A DNA stretch of 28,039 nt from JAAXHE01 sp964551635 (lineage in GTDB: Bacteria > Latescibacterota > UBA2968 > GCA-2709665), in NCBI GenBank assembly GCA_964551635.1, contig CAZKDZ010000277.1, positions 1 to 28,039 of the forward strand, written 5' to 3'. A program made the position numbers and the translations under genes. Below, one piece after another: positions 16,413 through 23,887 of this stretch; within the stretch, counting starts at the first letter, position 1; each line of letters begins with the position of its first letter. The notes below the pieces were generated by a model, which was given only the letters and a program-made list of their open reading frames with translations, searched no databases and was not told where the DNA came from.

Positions 16413-16449
16413 GCCATTTTGACATATATATGCCAAAATGGCCTATATC
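16413..16449 (+). promoter_or_regulatory. Palindrome and possible internal promoter between E1 alpha and E1 beta
   Basis: GCCATTTTG (16413-16421) and CAAAATGGC (16434-16442) form a 9 bp inverted repeat around an AT-rich 12-nt centre. TTGACA (16419-16424) overlaps its left arm, and TATATC (16444-16449) lies 19 nt on as a possible -10, a spacing that is long but usable. This 125-nt gap is unusually AT-rich for the cluster and could be a regulated internal promoter or an RNA hairpin. Confidence 0.4.
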
Positions 16450-16504
16450 GATTTGCGCCGGTTGCATCAGCCTGATCCAGAATCGTACATCCGGAGACAG
16501 AACA

Positions 16505-17467
16505 TTGCCCCACGCTACGTACGCGCAAGCCATCAGCGACGCCATCAGGGAAGAATCCGCCCGCGACGAGCGCGTCTTCACCATCGGCGAGGATATCGGT
16601 CCGGTCCGCGATCCCGACAGCCTCTGGGCCCGGTTCCGCGAGCGCCGCACGTGGCAGACGCCCATTTCCGAATCCGGCTTCGTGGGACTGGCGGTGGGCG
16701 CCGCCATGACCGGCCTGCGTCCGGTGGCCGTCATCATGTATTGCGACTTCGTCACCGTCTGCATGGACCCCATCGTCAACCAGGCCGCCAAGATCCACCT
16801 GATGTCCGGTGGCAACGTCGACGTCCCGATGGTAATCCGCACCCCCGGCGGCGCCGGCACGCGGGAGGCCGGCCATCACAGCCAGAGCCTCGAGAGCTGG
16901 TTCGTGCATTCTCCGGGTCTCAAGGTGGTCATGCCGGCCACCGCCGCGGATGCCAAGGGACTGATGAAGTCCAGCATCCGCGACGACGGACCGGTTGTAT
17001 ACATCCAGCACCGGCTGCTTGGCGACATCGAGGGGGTCGTTCCGGAAGGCGAATACCTCGTTCCTCTGGGCAAGGCCAGCGTCAAGCGCAAGGGCGCCGA
17101 CGTTAGCGTTGTCGCCGTCTCCTATGCCCTGCAGAAAGCCCTTCAGGCGGCTGAAACCCTGGACGGGGAAATCGGCGTGGAGGTGATCGATCCCCGGACC
17201 CTCGTCCCTCTCGACGTGGAGACCATTCTTCGCTCCGTCAAAAAAACAGGCCGGCTCCTCGTTGTACACGAAGCCCCGGCGCGGGGAGGCGTCGGCGCCG
17301 AAATCGTCCGGCAGATCGCCGAACGGGGCTTCGAACACCTTCGCAAACCCCCAAGGGTCCTGGGCGGCCTGAACACGCCCATGCCCTACAGCGCCTCGCT
17401 GGAAGACGCCTGCCTGCCCCAGACTCGCGACATCGTCGAAGCCATCAGAGAATGCGTTCGCGGGTAG
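16505..17467 (+). CDS. Thiamine-diphosphate 2-oxoacid dehydrogenase E1, beta subunit
   Basis: The 320-residue product is the transketolase-type beta subunit partner of the preceding gene. It shows the family start A-T-Y-A-Q-A-I-S-D-A-I, F-T-I-G-E-D-I-G at 25-32 and P-I-S-E-S-G-F-V-G at 53-61. G-H-H-S-Q-S-L-E-S-W-F follows at 123-133, and the C-terminal domain ends in R-D-I-V-E-A-I. I place the start at TTG 16505, eight nt after GGAG (16493-16496), because the family's first conserved residues begin there. The in-frame ATG at 16430 lies inside a palindrome, lacks an SD and would add 25 residues with no match. It is the last gene of the catabolic cluster and ends 98 nt from the convergent antitoxin gene. 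Confidence 0.9.
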   Translation: MPHATYAQAISDAIREESARDERVFTIGEDIGPVRDPDSLWARFRERRTWQTPISESGFVGLAVGAAMTGLRPVAVIMYCDFVTVCMDPIVNQAAKIHLMSGGNVDVPMVIRTPGGAGTREAGHHSQSLESWFVHSPGLKVVMPATAADAKGLMKSSIRDDGPVVYIQHRLLGDIEGVVPEGEYLVPLGKASVKRKGADVSVVAVSYALQKALQAAETLDGEIGVEVIDPRTLVPLDVETILRSVKKTGRLLVVHEAPARGGVGAEIVRQIAERGFEHLRKPPRVLGGLNTPMPYSASLEDACLPQTRDIVEAIRECVRG

Positions 17468-17565
17468 TTGAGCCCGGTCGAAGTCGACGGCCCTCTGTAC
17501 ACTTTCTCACGCCGCCACTCTTTCCCCCTCCGGCCATACCCGGCGATTTCCCGCCTGAAGCGTTG

Positions 17566-17811
17566 TTATTCGCCTCGTCGTCCCCGCCCTCGAATCCTTC
17601 GTCTCCGGTCTCGGATGAGCGTGACGATTTCCCGGGTGGAGACGTCCGCCTGGATCGACGCAACGTCCAGCGGCGACGCGGAGGACCGTTCCGGTACAAG
17701 GGCGTAGGTTCTGCCGTCCTTTCTGCGTATGAGGACCTTGCCCGTCGCCTCCGCTTTGTCGAGTACGGTTGAGAAGTTTTGCCTCGCCTCAGAGTAGGTA
17801 TATACGTCCAT
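17566..17811 (-). CDS. Phd/YefM-family antitoxin
   Basis: The 81-residue product begins M-D-V-Y-T-Y-S-E-A-R-Q-N-F-S-T-V-L-D-K-A and continues G-K-V-L-I-R-R-K-D-G-R. This is the N-terminal DNA-binding fold of Phd/YefM antitoxins, followed by a basic tail rich in Arg and Gly. I choose ATG 17811 because GGAGG sits 6 nt before it, inside the last codons of the toxin gene; a longer frame to 17841 would overlap the toxin. The toxin stop (17815-17813) and this start are one base apart, so translation is probably coupled. It would neutralise the PIN toxin and repress the shared promoter. The toxin-first order is the reverse of the usual arrangement. Confidence 0.85.
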   Translation of the reverse strand: MDVYTYSEARQNFSTVLDKAEATGKVLIRRKDGRTYALVPERSSASPLDVASIQADVSTREIVTLIRDRRRRIRGRGRRGE

Positions 17812-17812
17812 C

Positions 17813-18211
17813 CTACACCTCCGGAACAACGGTGTTGACACCGAGCGCGGCTGCGGCCCGGCTGAGGGTTCGGTCCAGCGTCAACAGCGGCGCGCCATGC
17901 CGAAGTGCGCAATCCAGAAAGTACGCGTCGTACGCGTATGCGTTCACCTGTGCAGCGATGGACAGCACGTTCGACATGTCGACGCGTACGTATTGTATCG
18001 GGATGCCGTCCAGAATCGCCATTCCCCGCTGTGCTTCTGCAAGGCTCACGCGGCGCTGTCTGAGCATTGCTGAGAAAGCATTTCCGATTTCCCAGGGAAT
18101 GGATCCGGGACCGATAAGCGTATGTCCCGAAGCAGCCGCAACGATTGCGTTTTTTTCCGGTTCGGCTACGATGACCGCGACAATTGCTGAAGAATCGATC
18201 ACAATGTTCAC
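17813..18211 (-). CDS. PIN-domain toxin, VapC family
   Basis: The 132-residue product has the four acidic residues expected of a PIN ribonuclease: Asp6 in V-I-D-S-S-A, Glu41 in W-E-I-G-N-A-F, Asp95 in Y-D-A-Y and Asp113 in T-L-D-R. VapC toxins cleave RNA, commonly initiator tRNA or a helix of 23S rRNA. The start is GTG 18211 with a strong AAGGAGG seven nt upstream. A sigma70-like promoter with an overlapping palindrome is 25 nt further up. It is followed directly by the Phd/YefM-type antitoxin gene, making a two-gene type II toxin-antitoxin module. All catalytic residues are present, so the toxin looks functional. Confidence 0.88.
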   Translation of the reverse strand: MNIVIDSSAIVAVIVAEPEKNAIVAAASGHTLIGPGSIPWEIGNAFSAMLRQRRVSLAEAQRGMAILDGIPIQYVRVDMSNVLSIAAQVNAYAYDAYFLDCALRHGAPLLTLDRTLSRAAAALGVNTVVPEV

Positions 18212-18233
18212 GAAAGCCTCCTTAGGCCATATT

Positions 18234-18263
18234 CAATTGTACAATTGTCAGGACATTTGTCAA
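18234..18263 (-). promoter_or_regulatory. Toxin-antitoxin promoter with overlapping 14 bp palindromic operator
   Basis: On the minus strand TTGACA (18263-18258), 16 nt, then TACAAT (18241-18236) form a near-consensus promoter. The perfect palindrome CAATTGTACAATTG (18234-18247) covers the -10 element, the classic position for an autorepressor of a type II toxin-antitoxin operon. Repressor binding by the antitoxin is inference. Confidence 0.65.
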
Positions 18264-18402
18264 GTGAAGAGTCCCACCCGGCAGATTGACACCATTATTG
18301 AGATGCTGTGAACCCTGCGGACAGAGTGAACTCAACGGCGCCTTATCTGCTGCATGTTTTGTTCTCACGCGCTCGCATTCCGAGATAGCAGTTGTGAATG
18401 AA

Positions 18403-18424
18403 GGGCAGACATTCCTGTCTTCCC
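18403..18424. repeat. Short palindromic element
   Basis: GGG-C-AGACA-TTCC-TGTCT-T-CCC forms a hairpin with one mismatch. The sequence resembles short intergenic palindromes that recur in many copies in some environmental bacterial genomes. Only one copy is in this window. Confidence 0.4.
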
Positions 18425-18450
18425 ACGTCGCTTTCCCTCAAGCCCCCGAC

Positions 18451-18580
18451 TGTCATCCTGAGGAGGCCCCCATGCCGACGAAGGATCTGCTGCGGCATCA
18501 GATGATCCCAGAGCGTCCGGTGTTTGGACCGTCTCCAAGTGCAGCACAACCGCTCCCTCGTCGCGCCGCTAAGAATGACA
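18451..18580. repeat. Probable 130 bp dispersed repeat with imperfect inverted ends
   Basis: The left end TGTCATCCTGAG and the right end, read on the other strand, TGTCATTCTTAG match at 10 of 12 positions. The inner sequence continues with ACGAAGGATCTGCTG. The TGTCATCCTGAG...GAAGGATCT pattern is familiar as a noncoding interspersed repeat in many bacterial genomes. It encodes nothing evident and is too small for a transposase, so it would be a MITE-like or REP-like element. Confidence 0.45.
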
Positions 18581-18788
18581 TGTTGTCCGACGACTCTCCG
18601 TGCAGTATACCCACGTCACGTACACATGCGCTTCTGCGCGACAATATCGTGACGAGCTCTCTCGGGACGGACCCGAAAGCCCACTTGCGTTTTTTGCAGA
18701 TCAGGGTACAATAGGGGTAGAGAACAGGGAAAAGCCGTCCGGCATCCCTTCGAATCGTTCCCTCTAATTCCTTCATCGGGAGAATGAG

Positions 18789-20525
18789 ATGAGCCCAGGT
18801 GTCCGCAAGTTTATCGTCTTCGCCATCGCCCTGATCGTATCCTGGATCGTCGGCATCAACGTGGCCCCAACCTGGACCGTCGAGCAGATCGCCCTCGATG
18901 CGCACAGCGACAGCGAAGGACGGCTCTACTACATATACCGGGGAGAGCCGACTTATTTCCACCCCGTACCCATCGAGGAGGCGCTGCTCAACCCCGAGCG
19001 AATGGAAGGCTCGCGCGAGGCCCCGCCGGTGAAGAAGGAATTCGTCTCCGTGGTCAGGATGGAGGAGGGTGAGCCAGGGACCCTACATTATCAGCTGCTG
19101 GCCAAGCACCACTGGGGCTTCTGGTCCCTGCTTCCCGCGGTTGTCGCCGTGCTCCTGTGCTGGCTCACCCGGGAACCGGTTACCTCCCTTATCGGCGGCA
19201 TTTTGTCCGGAGCCCTGGTGCTCACCCGCTACGACTTCACCGGCGACGTGCTGATCCCCTCGCTGGCCACGACCAGCTCCGCCGGCGTTCTACTTCTCTA
19301 CCTGTGGCTGCTGGGCGGGCTGATGGGAATCTGGTCCAGGACGGGCGCCGCGCAGGCGTTCGCGGAGCTGATGACGGAGCGCTTCGTGCGCGGCCCCCGA
19401 AGCGCCAAGCTCGTTTCGTGGATGCTCGGCGTTATCTTCTTCCAGGGGGGCACGGTCAGCACCGTGCTGGTCGGAACCACGGTCAAGCCGATCGCCGATA
19501 CCGAAAAGGTCAGCCACGAAGAGCTCGCCTACATCGTCGATTCGACTGCCTCTCCGATCGCTTCACAGCTCGCTTTCAACGCCTGGCCCGGGTACGTCCA
19601 GGCCTTCATCTTCGTCTCCGGTGTGGGCTTCCTCGCCACCGAGACGGACCGAATCGCCTTCTTCTTCCAGAGCGTACCGTTCTGCTTCTACGCGATCTTC
19701 GCCGTACTCGGCACCTTTCTCCTGAGCATCGAGAAGCCCCTGTTCCTCGGCAAGCGACTCAAGGCGGCGATGGATCGCTCCCGCGCGACCGGACAGCTGG
19801 ACGCCGACGGAGCGAATCCCCTGAGCGCGAAGGAGCTGCAGGGAAGCAACGTTCCCGAGGGCTACACTCCGCACGTGATGGAGTTCTTCCTGCCTCTGAT
19901 TTCCCTCATCGGCATCGCCGTCGGCACCTTCATCGTCAGCGGCTCACCCAACGTGCAGTGGGCCTTCGGAACGGCCCTGGTGCTCGCCGCGGGGATGGCC
20001 CTGGCCAAGGGGATGTCGCTGAAGGATCTCGTGGCGGGATTCCACGACGGCCTAAAGGGGGTGGTGCTCGGGTCCGTCATTCTCCTGCTCGCCATCACCA
20101 TCGGGGGGATAAACAAGGAGACGGGCGGCGGGATCTTTCTGGTCGAGCAGCTCGGGGAGGCAATTCCCTACTTCCTGCTGCCGGTGCTGCTGCAGGTCAT
20201 GACCATGGTCATCGCCTTCTCCACCGGGACGAGCTGGGGCACCTACGCGGTGGCCTTCCCGCTGGCCATGCCGCTGGCCTGGGCCGTGGCCGGGGCTCAC
20301 GGGCTTTCCCATCCCGAGCTGTTCATGACCCTCTGCTTCGCCGCAGTGATGGACGGAAGCGTGTACGGCGACCAGTGCTCACCGATCTCCGACACGACCG
20401 TACTCAGCTCGATGTGTACCGGCTGCGACCTCATGGACCACGTCAAGACGCAGATACCCCAGGCGTCCATCGCGGCATTCCTTGCGGCGATCTGCTGGAC
20501 CGTCGTTGCCTTCTTCACCGCCTGA
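18789..20525 (+). CDS. nhaC: NhaC-family Na+/H+ antiporter
   Basis: The 578-residue inner-membrane protein has about a dozen hydrophobic segments. The C-terminal motif G-D-Q-C-S-P-I-S-D-T-T-V-L-S-S (about residues 526-540) is diagnostic of the NhaC family, which exchanges Na+ for H+ or, in some members, organic acids. A first membrane helix (8-26) is followed by a hydrophilic stretch of about 80 residues (28-108) before the second helix. This predicted extracytoplasmic loop is longer than usual. The start is ATG 18789 after GGGAG. The codon third positions look more GC-rich than those of neighbouring genes. It stands alone on the plus strand; the stop is followed by a purine-rich degenerate tandem repeat. 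Confidence 0.88.
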   Translation: MSPGVRKFIVFAIALIVSWIVGINVAPTWTVEQIALDAHSDSEGRLYYIYRGEPTYFHPVPIEEALLNPERMEGSREAPPVKKEFVSVVRMEEGEPGTLHYQLLAKHHWGFWSLLPAVVAVLLCWLTREPVTSLIGGILSGALVLTRYDFTGDVLIPSLATTSSAGVLLLYLWLLGGLMGIWSRTGAAQAFAELMTERFVRGPRSAKLVSWMLGVIFFQGGTVSTVLVGTTVKPIADTEKVSHEELAYIVDSTASPIASQLAFNAWPGYVQAFIFVSGVGFLATETDRIAFFFQSVPFCFYAIFAVLGTFLLSIEKPLFLGKRLKAAMDRSRATGQLDADGANPLSAKELQGSNVPEGYTPHVMEFFLPLISLIGIAVGTFIVSGSPNVQWAFGTALVLAAGMALAKGMSLKDLVAGFHDGLKGVVLGSVILLLAITIGGINKETGGGIFLVEQLGEAIPYFLLPVLLQVMTMVIAFSTGTSWGTYAVAFPLAMPLAWAVAGAHGLSHPELFMTLCFAAVMDGSVYGDQCSPISDTTVLSSMCTGCDLMDHVKTQIPQASIAAFLAAICWTVVAFFTA

Positions 20526-20535
20526 GAAACTGCTT

Positions 20536-20620
20536 AGAAACTACGAATAGAACGAAACTACGAATGAACGAAACTACGAAGAAAACGAAACGGCGAAGAG
20601 AACGAAACGGCGAAAGACAA
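20536..20620. repeat. Degenerate A-rich tandem repeat after nhaC
   Basis: Starting just after the nhaC stop, the unit ACGAAACTACGAA(t/g)(a)GA recurs about five times with a 16-18 nt period, itself made of two ACGAA half units 8-9 nt apart. Later units drift to ACGAAACGGCGAA. All C and T positions are sparse on this strand. It does not encode a credible protein. Confidence 0.6.
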
Positions 20621-20696
20621 AAACGCGAAATGCGCGGTAAATCCGCCCGGCGTGGCCCCGGCCGCGTATTTGGCCGAACACGAACGTCGGGTTCAC

Positions 20697-20731
20697 ATAA
20701 AAATACCGCCCAACGTTAACTATGGGCGGTA
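20697..20731 (-). terminator. Intrinsic terminator of the HelD-like helicase gene
   Basis: On the minus strand TACCGCCCA (20731-20723), a 10-nt loop and TGGGCGGTA (20712-20704) make a perfect 9 bp stem followed by TTTTTATG. This is a standard Rho-independent terminator about 120 nt after the helicase stop. Confidence 0.8.
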
Positions 20732-20849
20732 CTTGTCTGACTGTTGCTGAAATTCACTCATTCGTCCGGATTGGGGCCCGGAGTGGGTGATTCGGCTTTC
20801 TCGGCTGCGTTCGACTCGGCGCCGCCCAATGTCATCGGCGTGACGCAGG

Positions 20850-23807
20850 CTATTTGCGGGTCCGTCTGTTTTCCTGGACATCCTTTGAACGTCCTCGCCG
20901 CTTCTCTTGGACATTTCGGGTAAATTTGCAGTCGGGCCAGTTCGAACAGCCGATGAACCGTCCATATTTTCCCCTCTTCTCCAGCAGCCATCCAAAACAC
21001 CTGGGACATCCCTCAACGGCCTTCCGGCAGTCCCGGCAGAGGTAGCTCCCATCGACTTTCGCCTGTAATCCGGTCCCGCAATGGGGACACGCCGGCTGTC
21101 GATACTCGCAATACGGCCAGAGCGAGCAACCGTAGAATATCCCCCTGTCCTGAGCCCTGCCTCTCCGCTGCAGCCGTCCGTGGGTGCATTTGGGGCACGG
21201 CACATCCCGTTCCGGTTGCTCACCATGAACCTTTACGTCGTAGCCGTCCTTCATCAACTCCTCGACGAAGGCCGAAGGGGTCTGGTCATCCGCAACGAGA
21301 TAGACGCCGCGCCTGGCGCGAGTGACCGCGACATAGAACAGACGGCGCTCCTCGGCATTTGGATATGCTTCCGGCGCAGCCAGAACGAGATCCAGCAGCG
21401 GGTCGTCAACAATCTCCGATGGGAAGCCGTACTTGCCGGCGCACAGGTCGAGCACCACCACGTAGTCTGCCTCAAGGCCTTTGGATCCGTGTACAGTCAT
21501 GAAAGTGAGTCGAAGACTGGAATGTGCTCGCGACAATGTCTCCATATTCCCGGGCCTGTTGTGCCGGTACCGGCCCAGCAGCAGAACCGTGGCACTCTCG
21601 TCGTCCCCGGCTGCGTGAGCGGCAACGGCGTTCAGCGTCTCCGCCAGAGGATCGGGACTCGTTTCCCGGGCGACCATTATATGTACGCATGGTCCGTCTG
21701 CATTGAAGACGGACGAAACCCGCTTGTGGATCTGCGCGGGGTTGCTGAGCACGAATCGGCTTGCGAGATTGGCGATACGGTCCGCGCATCTGAACGTCGT
21801 TTCCAGATTGACGCGTTCGCTCTCGCCGAAGCGCTCCTTGAACTCTCGCATGATGGCGATGTCCGAGCCCGCAAACCGGAAGATGGCCTGCCAATCGTCG
21901 CCCACAGCAAACAGCTGCGCGGTGCTCGATGTGTCCAGCAACGCCTTCAGCAATCGCGCTCTCCCGGCTGAAATATCCTGAAACTCATCAACCAGTATGT
22001 AGCCGTACCGGTTGCGGTAACGCCCGCTCCGCACGTGCTCCGTTGCGTTCGTGATCATGTCGTGGAAGTCGATTTGCCGCTGCCGCGCAAGCGATTCCTG
22101 GTAACGCTCATATAAAGGAATGAAAACGGTCAGGAAGGCCTCGGCCCGAGGACGGTTTTCAGCCCCGGCGGCGCGACGAGCCACGTCATTTGCCGAGAGT
22201 TGCGCGCCCTTGTAATGATGGAGAAACGTCGCAACCAGACGCGTGAAGGGTTCGATTCGACCTTGCTCTTCGAGGACGGAGAAAGTCTTCCCGGGCGGGA
22301 TCGGAGATAGCGTTACCCCATGGTCGGCCAGTTTTTCCGCCAGGTTCTCCGTCAGCCTGCCCGCAACCTTTTCGTGACTGTAGGTCTCCACGAGAACGGT
22401 GCCATGTTTCGCGTGCAGGCGCCTTTTCCAGTCCAGTGACCTGAGATATTTGCCGCGGTCGATAAAGGGAGGGGTTTGGTTCGATTCCGACAGGGCAAGG
22501 TGTTCGATGTATATCCCCGCGTCCGGAAGGTAGAAATCGGGCTGGTACTGTCTCTTGTCCCGCGTGGCGGTTTCGTGTTCGTAGTCGCGTTCGTACTCAT
22601 AGGGCACGCCGTTGAGGTAGAGGAAGTTGGCAATCTCGCACTCTTCGAAACTCTTGAGCTTCTCTCCTTGAAGAGACCGGACTTCATTGTCCCGGAGATA
22701 CGCCCAATACTCTCCCTGAGTCCGGAATTCGAACTCGCTTCGGTACGGCGCAAAATGCCCAGCGAACCATTTGAGCATGACCTCTGAGAACCCGGGATCG
22801 GCGACAAGATCGCGAACGATACCCCTCAACAGGTCGAACAGGGCCTGATCATCTACAGCGGCGCTGGCCACGGCCGGACGTCTGCGTTCCGCTTCGCCGA
22901 TGATGGACATGCCCAGGCTGTGGAAGGTTCGGACAGTAAGTTCGTCGCCCATCTGAACGCCGAGGCGTCTCCTGACCCTGTCCACCATTTCTTCCTGGGC
23001 GTCCTTGGCGAATGCCAGCAAAAGCAGTTCCGATGGGCGACGGTAACCCTTCCGAATGAGCCAGCCCGCCTTGGCAACGATGACCGACGTCTTGCCGCTG
23101 CCGGCGGCTGCAACGACCAGGTTGCGGTCTTCATCAACGACAACCGATCTCCGCTGCTCGTCCGTGAGCGGTCTTGCCTCGACATTGTCGAAGAATTCCC
23201 GTGACCGCACCAGTTCATTGGCCACGAACGTGTCGCAGGCTCTCTTCCGACAGCGTTCGGAATCATTCGAGAAGTCCTGAATCGCCTTCAGCATTCGGAT
23301 TTCCGCGACATCGGACAGCTGTTGGGGCCACTGAGCGGGGAACCGGGCGCCCACGTCTTTCGCATCGCGCTCGATCGGGGCAAAGACGGTACGAGACACG
23401 TACCGCTGCGGATCCGTGAACTGCGCCAGGCGGTCGTAGACGGATTGAATCGTTCCGGCATGCGAGTCCAGGGCGCCTCGCCACCAGTCCACTCTCGCGC
23501 GCAAGAGCGTATCGCCGAACAACTGCGCGTCCGGCTTTGAGAGTCCGGATACCGTTACGCTGCCGGAGGTGAAACGCACCTGCAATCCTCCCCAGAACCA
23601 CCCGAGCGTTGCCTCCGAGGTCTCGATTTCCCGGAAGGGGATAACCATCGATCCGGACGGTCGCTCCACGTTCAACGACTCACCGATCAACGTGACCGCT
23701 CCGGCATGTTCAGGACGAAGGAACGGGAACACGTACGAGGCCAGGCCGGAGCGCCCGGCACACACAGATCCACCGGGGTCCGAATGACGACTGTGCGCAA
23801 GGGTCAT
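20850..23807 (-). CDS. HelD-like (DNA helicase IV) UvrD/Rep helicase with nuclease-like insertion and C-terminal zinc ribbons
   Basis: The 985-residue SF1 helicase has an N-terminal domain like E. coli HelD (G-W-F-W-G-G-L near 68-74). Walker A is A-A-A-G-S-G-K-T (Lys239), Walker B is L-V-D-E-F-Q-D-I-S (about 605-613), motif III is V-G-D-D-W-Q-A-I-F-R and motif VI is Y-V-A-V-T-R-A-R (825-832). Between the helicase halves (about 385-440) an insertion reads E-E-C-E-I-A-N-F, Q-P-D-F-Y-L-P and I-E-H, resembling a PD-(D/E)xK nuclease core. The C-terminus has twelve cysteines as three Cys4 ribbons (871/874/894/900, 907/910/924/927, 934/937/954/960) of the topoisomerase type. E. coli HelD is 684 residues and lacks the insertion and ribbons. 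The start is ATG 23807, preceded by GGGAG with a 6-nt spacer; ATG 23828 lacks a ribosome site. Likely a DNA repair or recombination helicase; a defence role is possible. Confidence 0.9.
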   Translation of the reverse strand: MTLAHSRHSDPGGSVCAGRSGLASYVFPFLRPEHAGAVTLIGESLNVERPSGSMVIPFREIETSEATLGWFWGGLQVRFTSGSVTVSGLSKPDAQLFGDTLLRARVDWWRGALDSHAGTIQSVYDRLAQFTDPQRYVSRTVFAPIERDAKDVGARFPAQWPQQLSDVAEIRMLKAIQDFSNDSERCRKRACDTFVANELVRSREFFDNVEARPLTDEQRRSVVVDEDRNLVVAAAGSGKTSVIVAKAGWLIRKGYRRPSELLLLAFAKDAQEEMVDRVRRRLGVQMGDELTVRTFHSLGMSIIGEAERRRPAVASAAVDDQALFDLLRGIVRDLVADPGFSEVMLKWFAGHFAPYRSEFEFRTQGEYWAYLRDNEVRSLQGEKLKSFEECEIANFLYLNGVPYEYERDYEHETATRDKRQYQPDFYLPDAGIYIEHLALSESNQTPPFIDRGKYLRSLDWKRRLHAKHGTVLVETYSHEKVAGRLTENLAEKLADHGVTLSPIPPGKTFSVLEEQGRIEPFTRLVATFLHHYKGAQLSANDVARRAAGAENRPRAEAFLTVFIPLYERYQESLARQRQIDFHDMITNATEHVRSGRYRNRYGYILVDEFQDISAGRARLLKALLDTSSTAQLFAVGDDWQAIFRFAGSDIAIMREFKERFGESERVNLETTFRCADRIANLASRFVLSNPAQIHKRVSSVFNADGPCVHIMVARETSPDPLAETLNAVAAHAAGDDESATVLLLGRYRHNRPGNMETLSRAHSSLRLTFMTVHGSKGLEADYVVVLDLCAGKYGFPSEIVDDPLLDLVLAAPEAYPNAEERRLFYVAVTRARRGVYLVADDQTPSAFVEELMKDGYDVKVHGEQPERDVPCPKCTHGRLQRRGRAQDRGIFYGCSLWPYCEYRQPACPHCGTGLQAKVDGSYLCRDCRKAVEGCPRCFGWLLEKRGKYGRFIGCSNWPDCKFTRNVQEKRRGRSKDVQENRRTRK

Positions 23808-23887
23808 GTCCGTCTCCCACACATACAAAGTACATCAGTTGACCCGCAGCCACTGCCGATAGCGTGACCTTCGAGTACACTCCAAAT

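Larger units (their letters stand above)
18264..18788. other. Gene-free stretch carrying dispersed repeat elements
   Basis: This 525-nt interval between the toxin promoter and nhaC has no frame that I would call a gene. The longest, on the plus strand at 18286-18714, reads as low-information sequence and crosses both repeats described separately (18403-18424 and 18451-18580). The last 40 nt carry the nhaC ribosome site (GGGAG). Confidence 0.5.

Noticed and set aside
18286..18714. Open frame of 142 codons between the toxin promoter and nhaC
   Set aside because: It crosses two repeat-like elements, has no ribosome site and no protein-like composition.
20536..20620. CRISPR array after nhaC
   Set aside because: The units are 16-18 nt, degenerate and contiguous, with no unique spacers of constant length and no cas genes nearby.
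19157..20719. Alternative plus-strand frame of 520 codons inside nhaC
   Set aside because: The product is rich in Arg, Pro, Gly and His and lacks membrane helices; the NhaC frame has a diagnostic motif.
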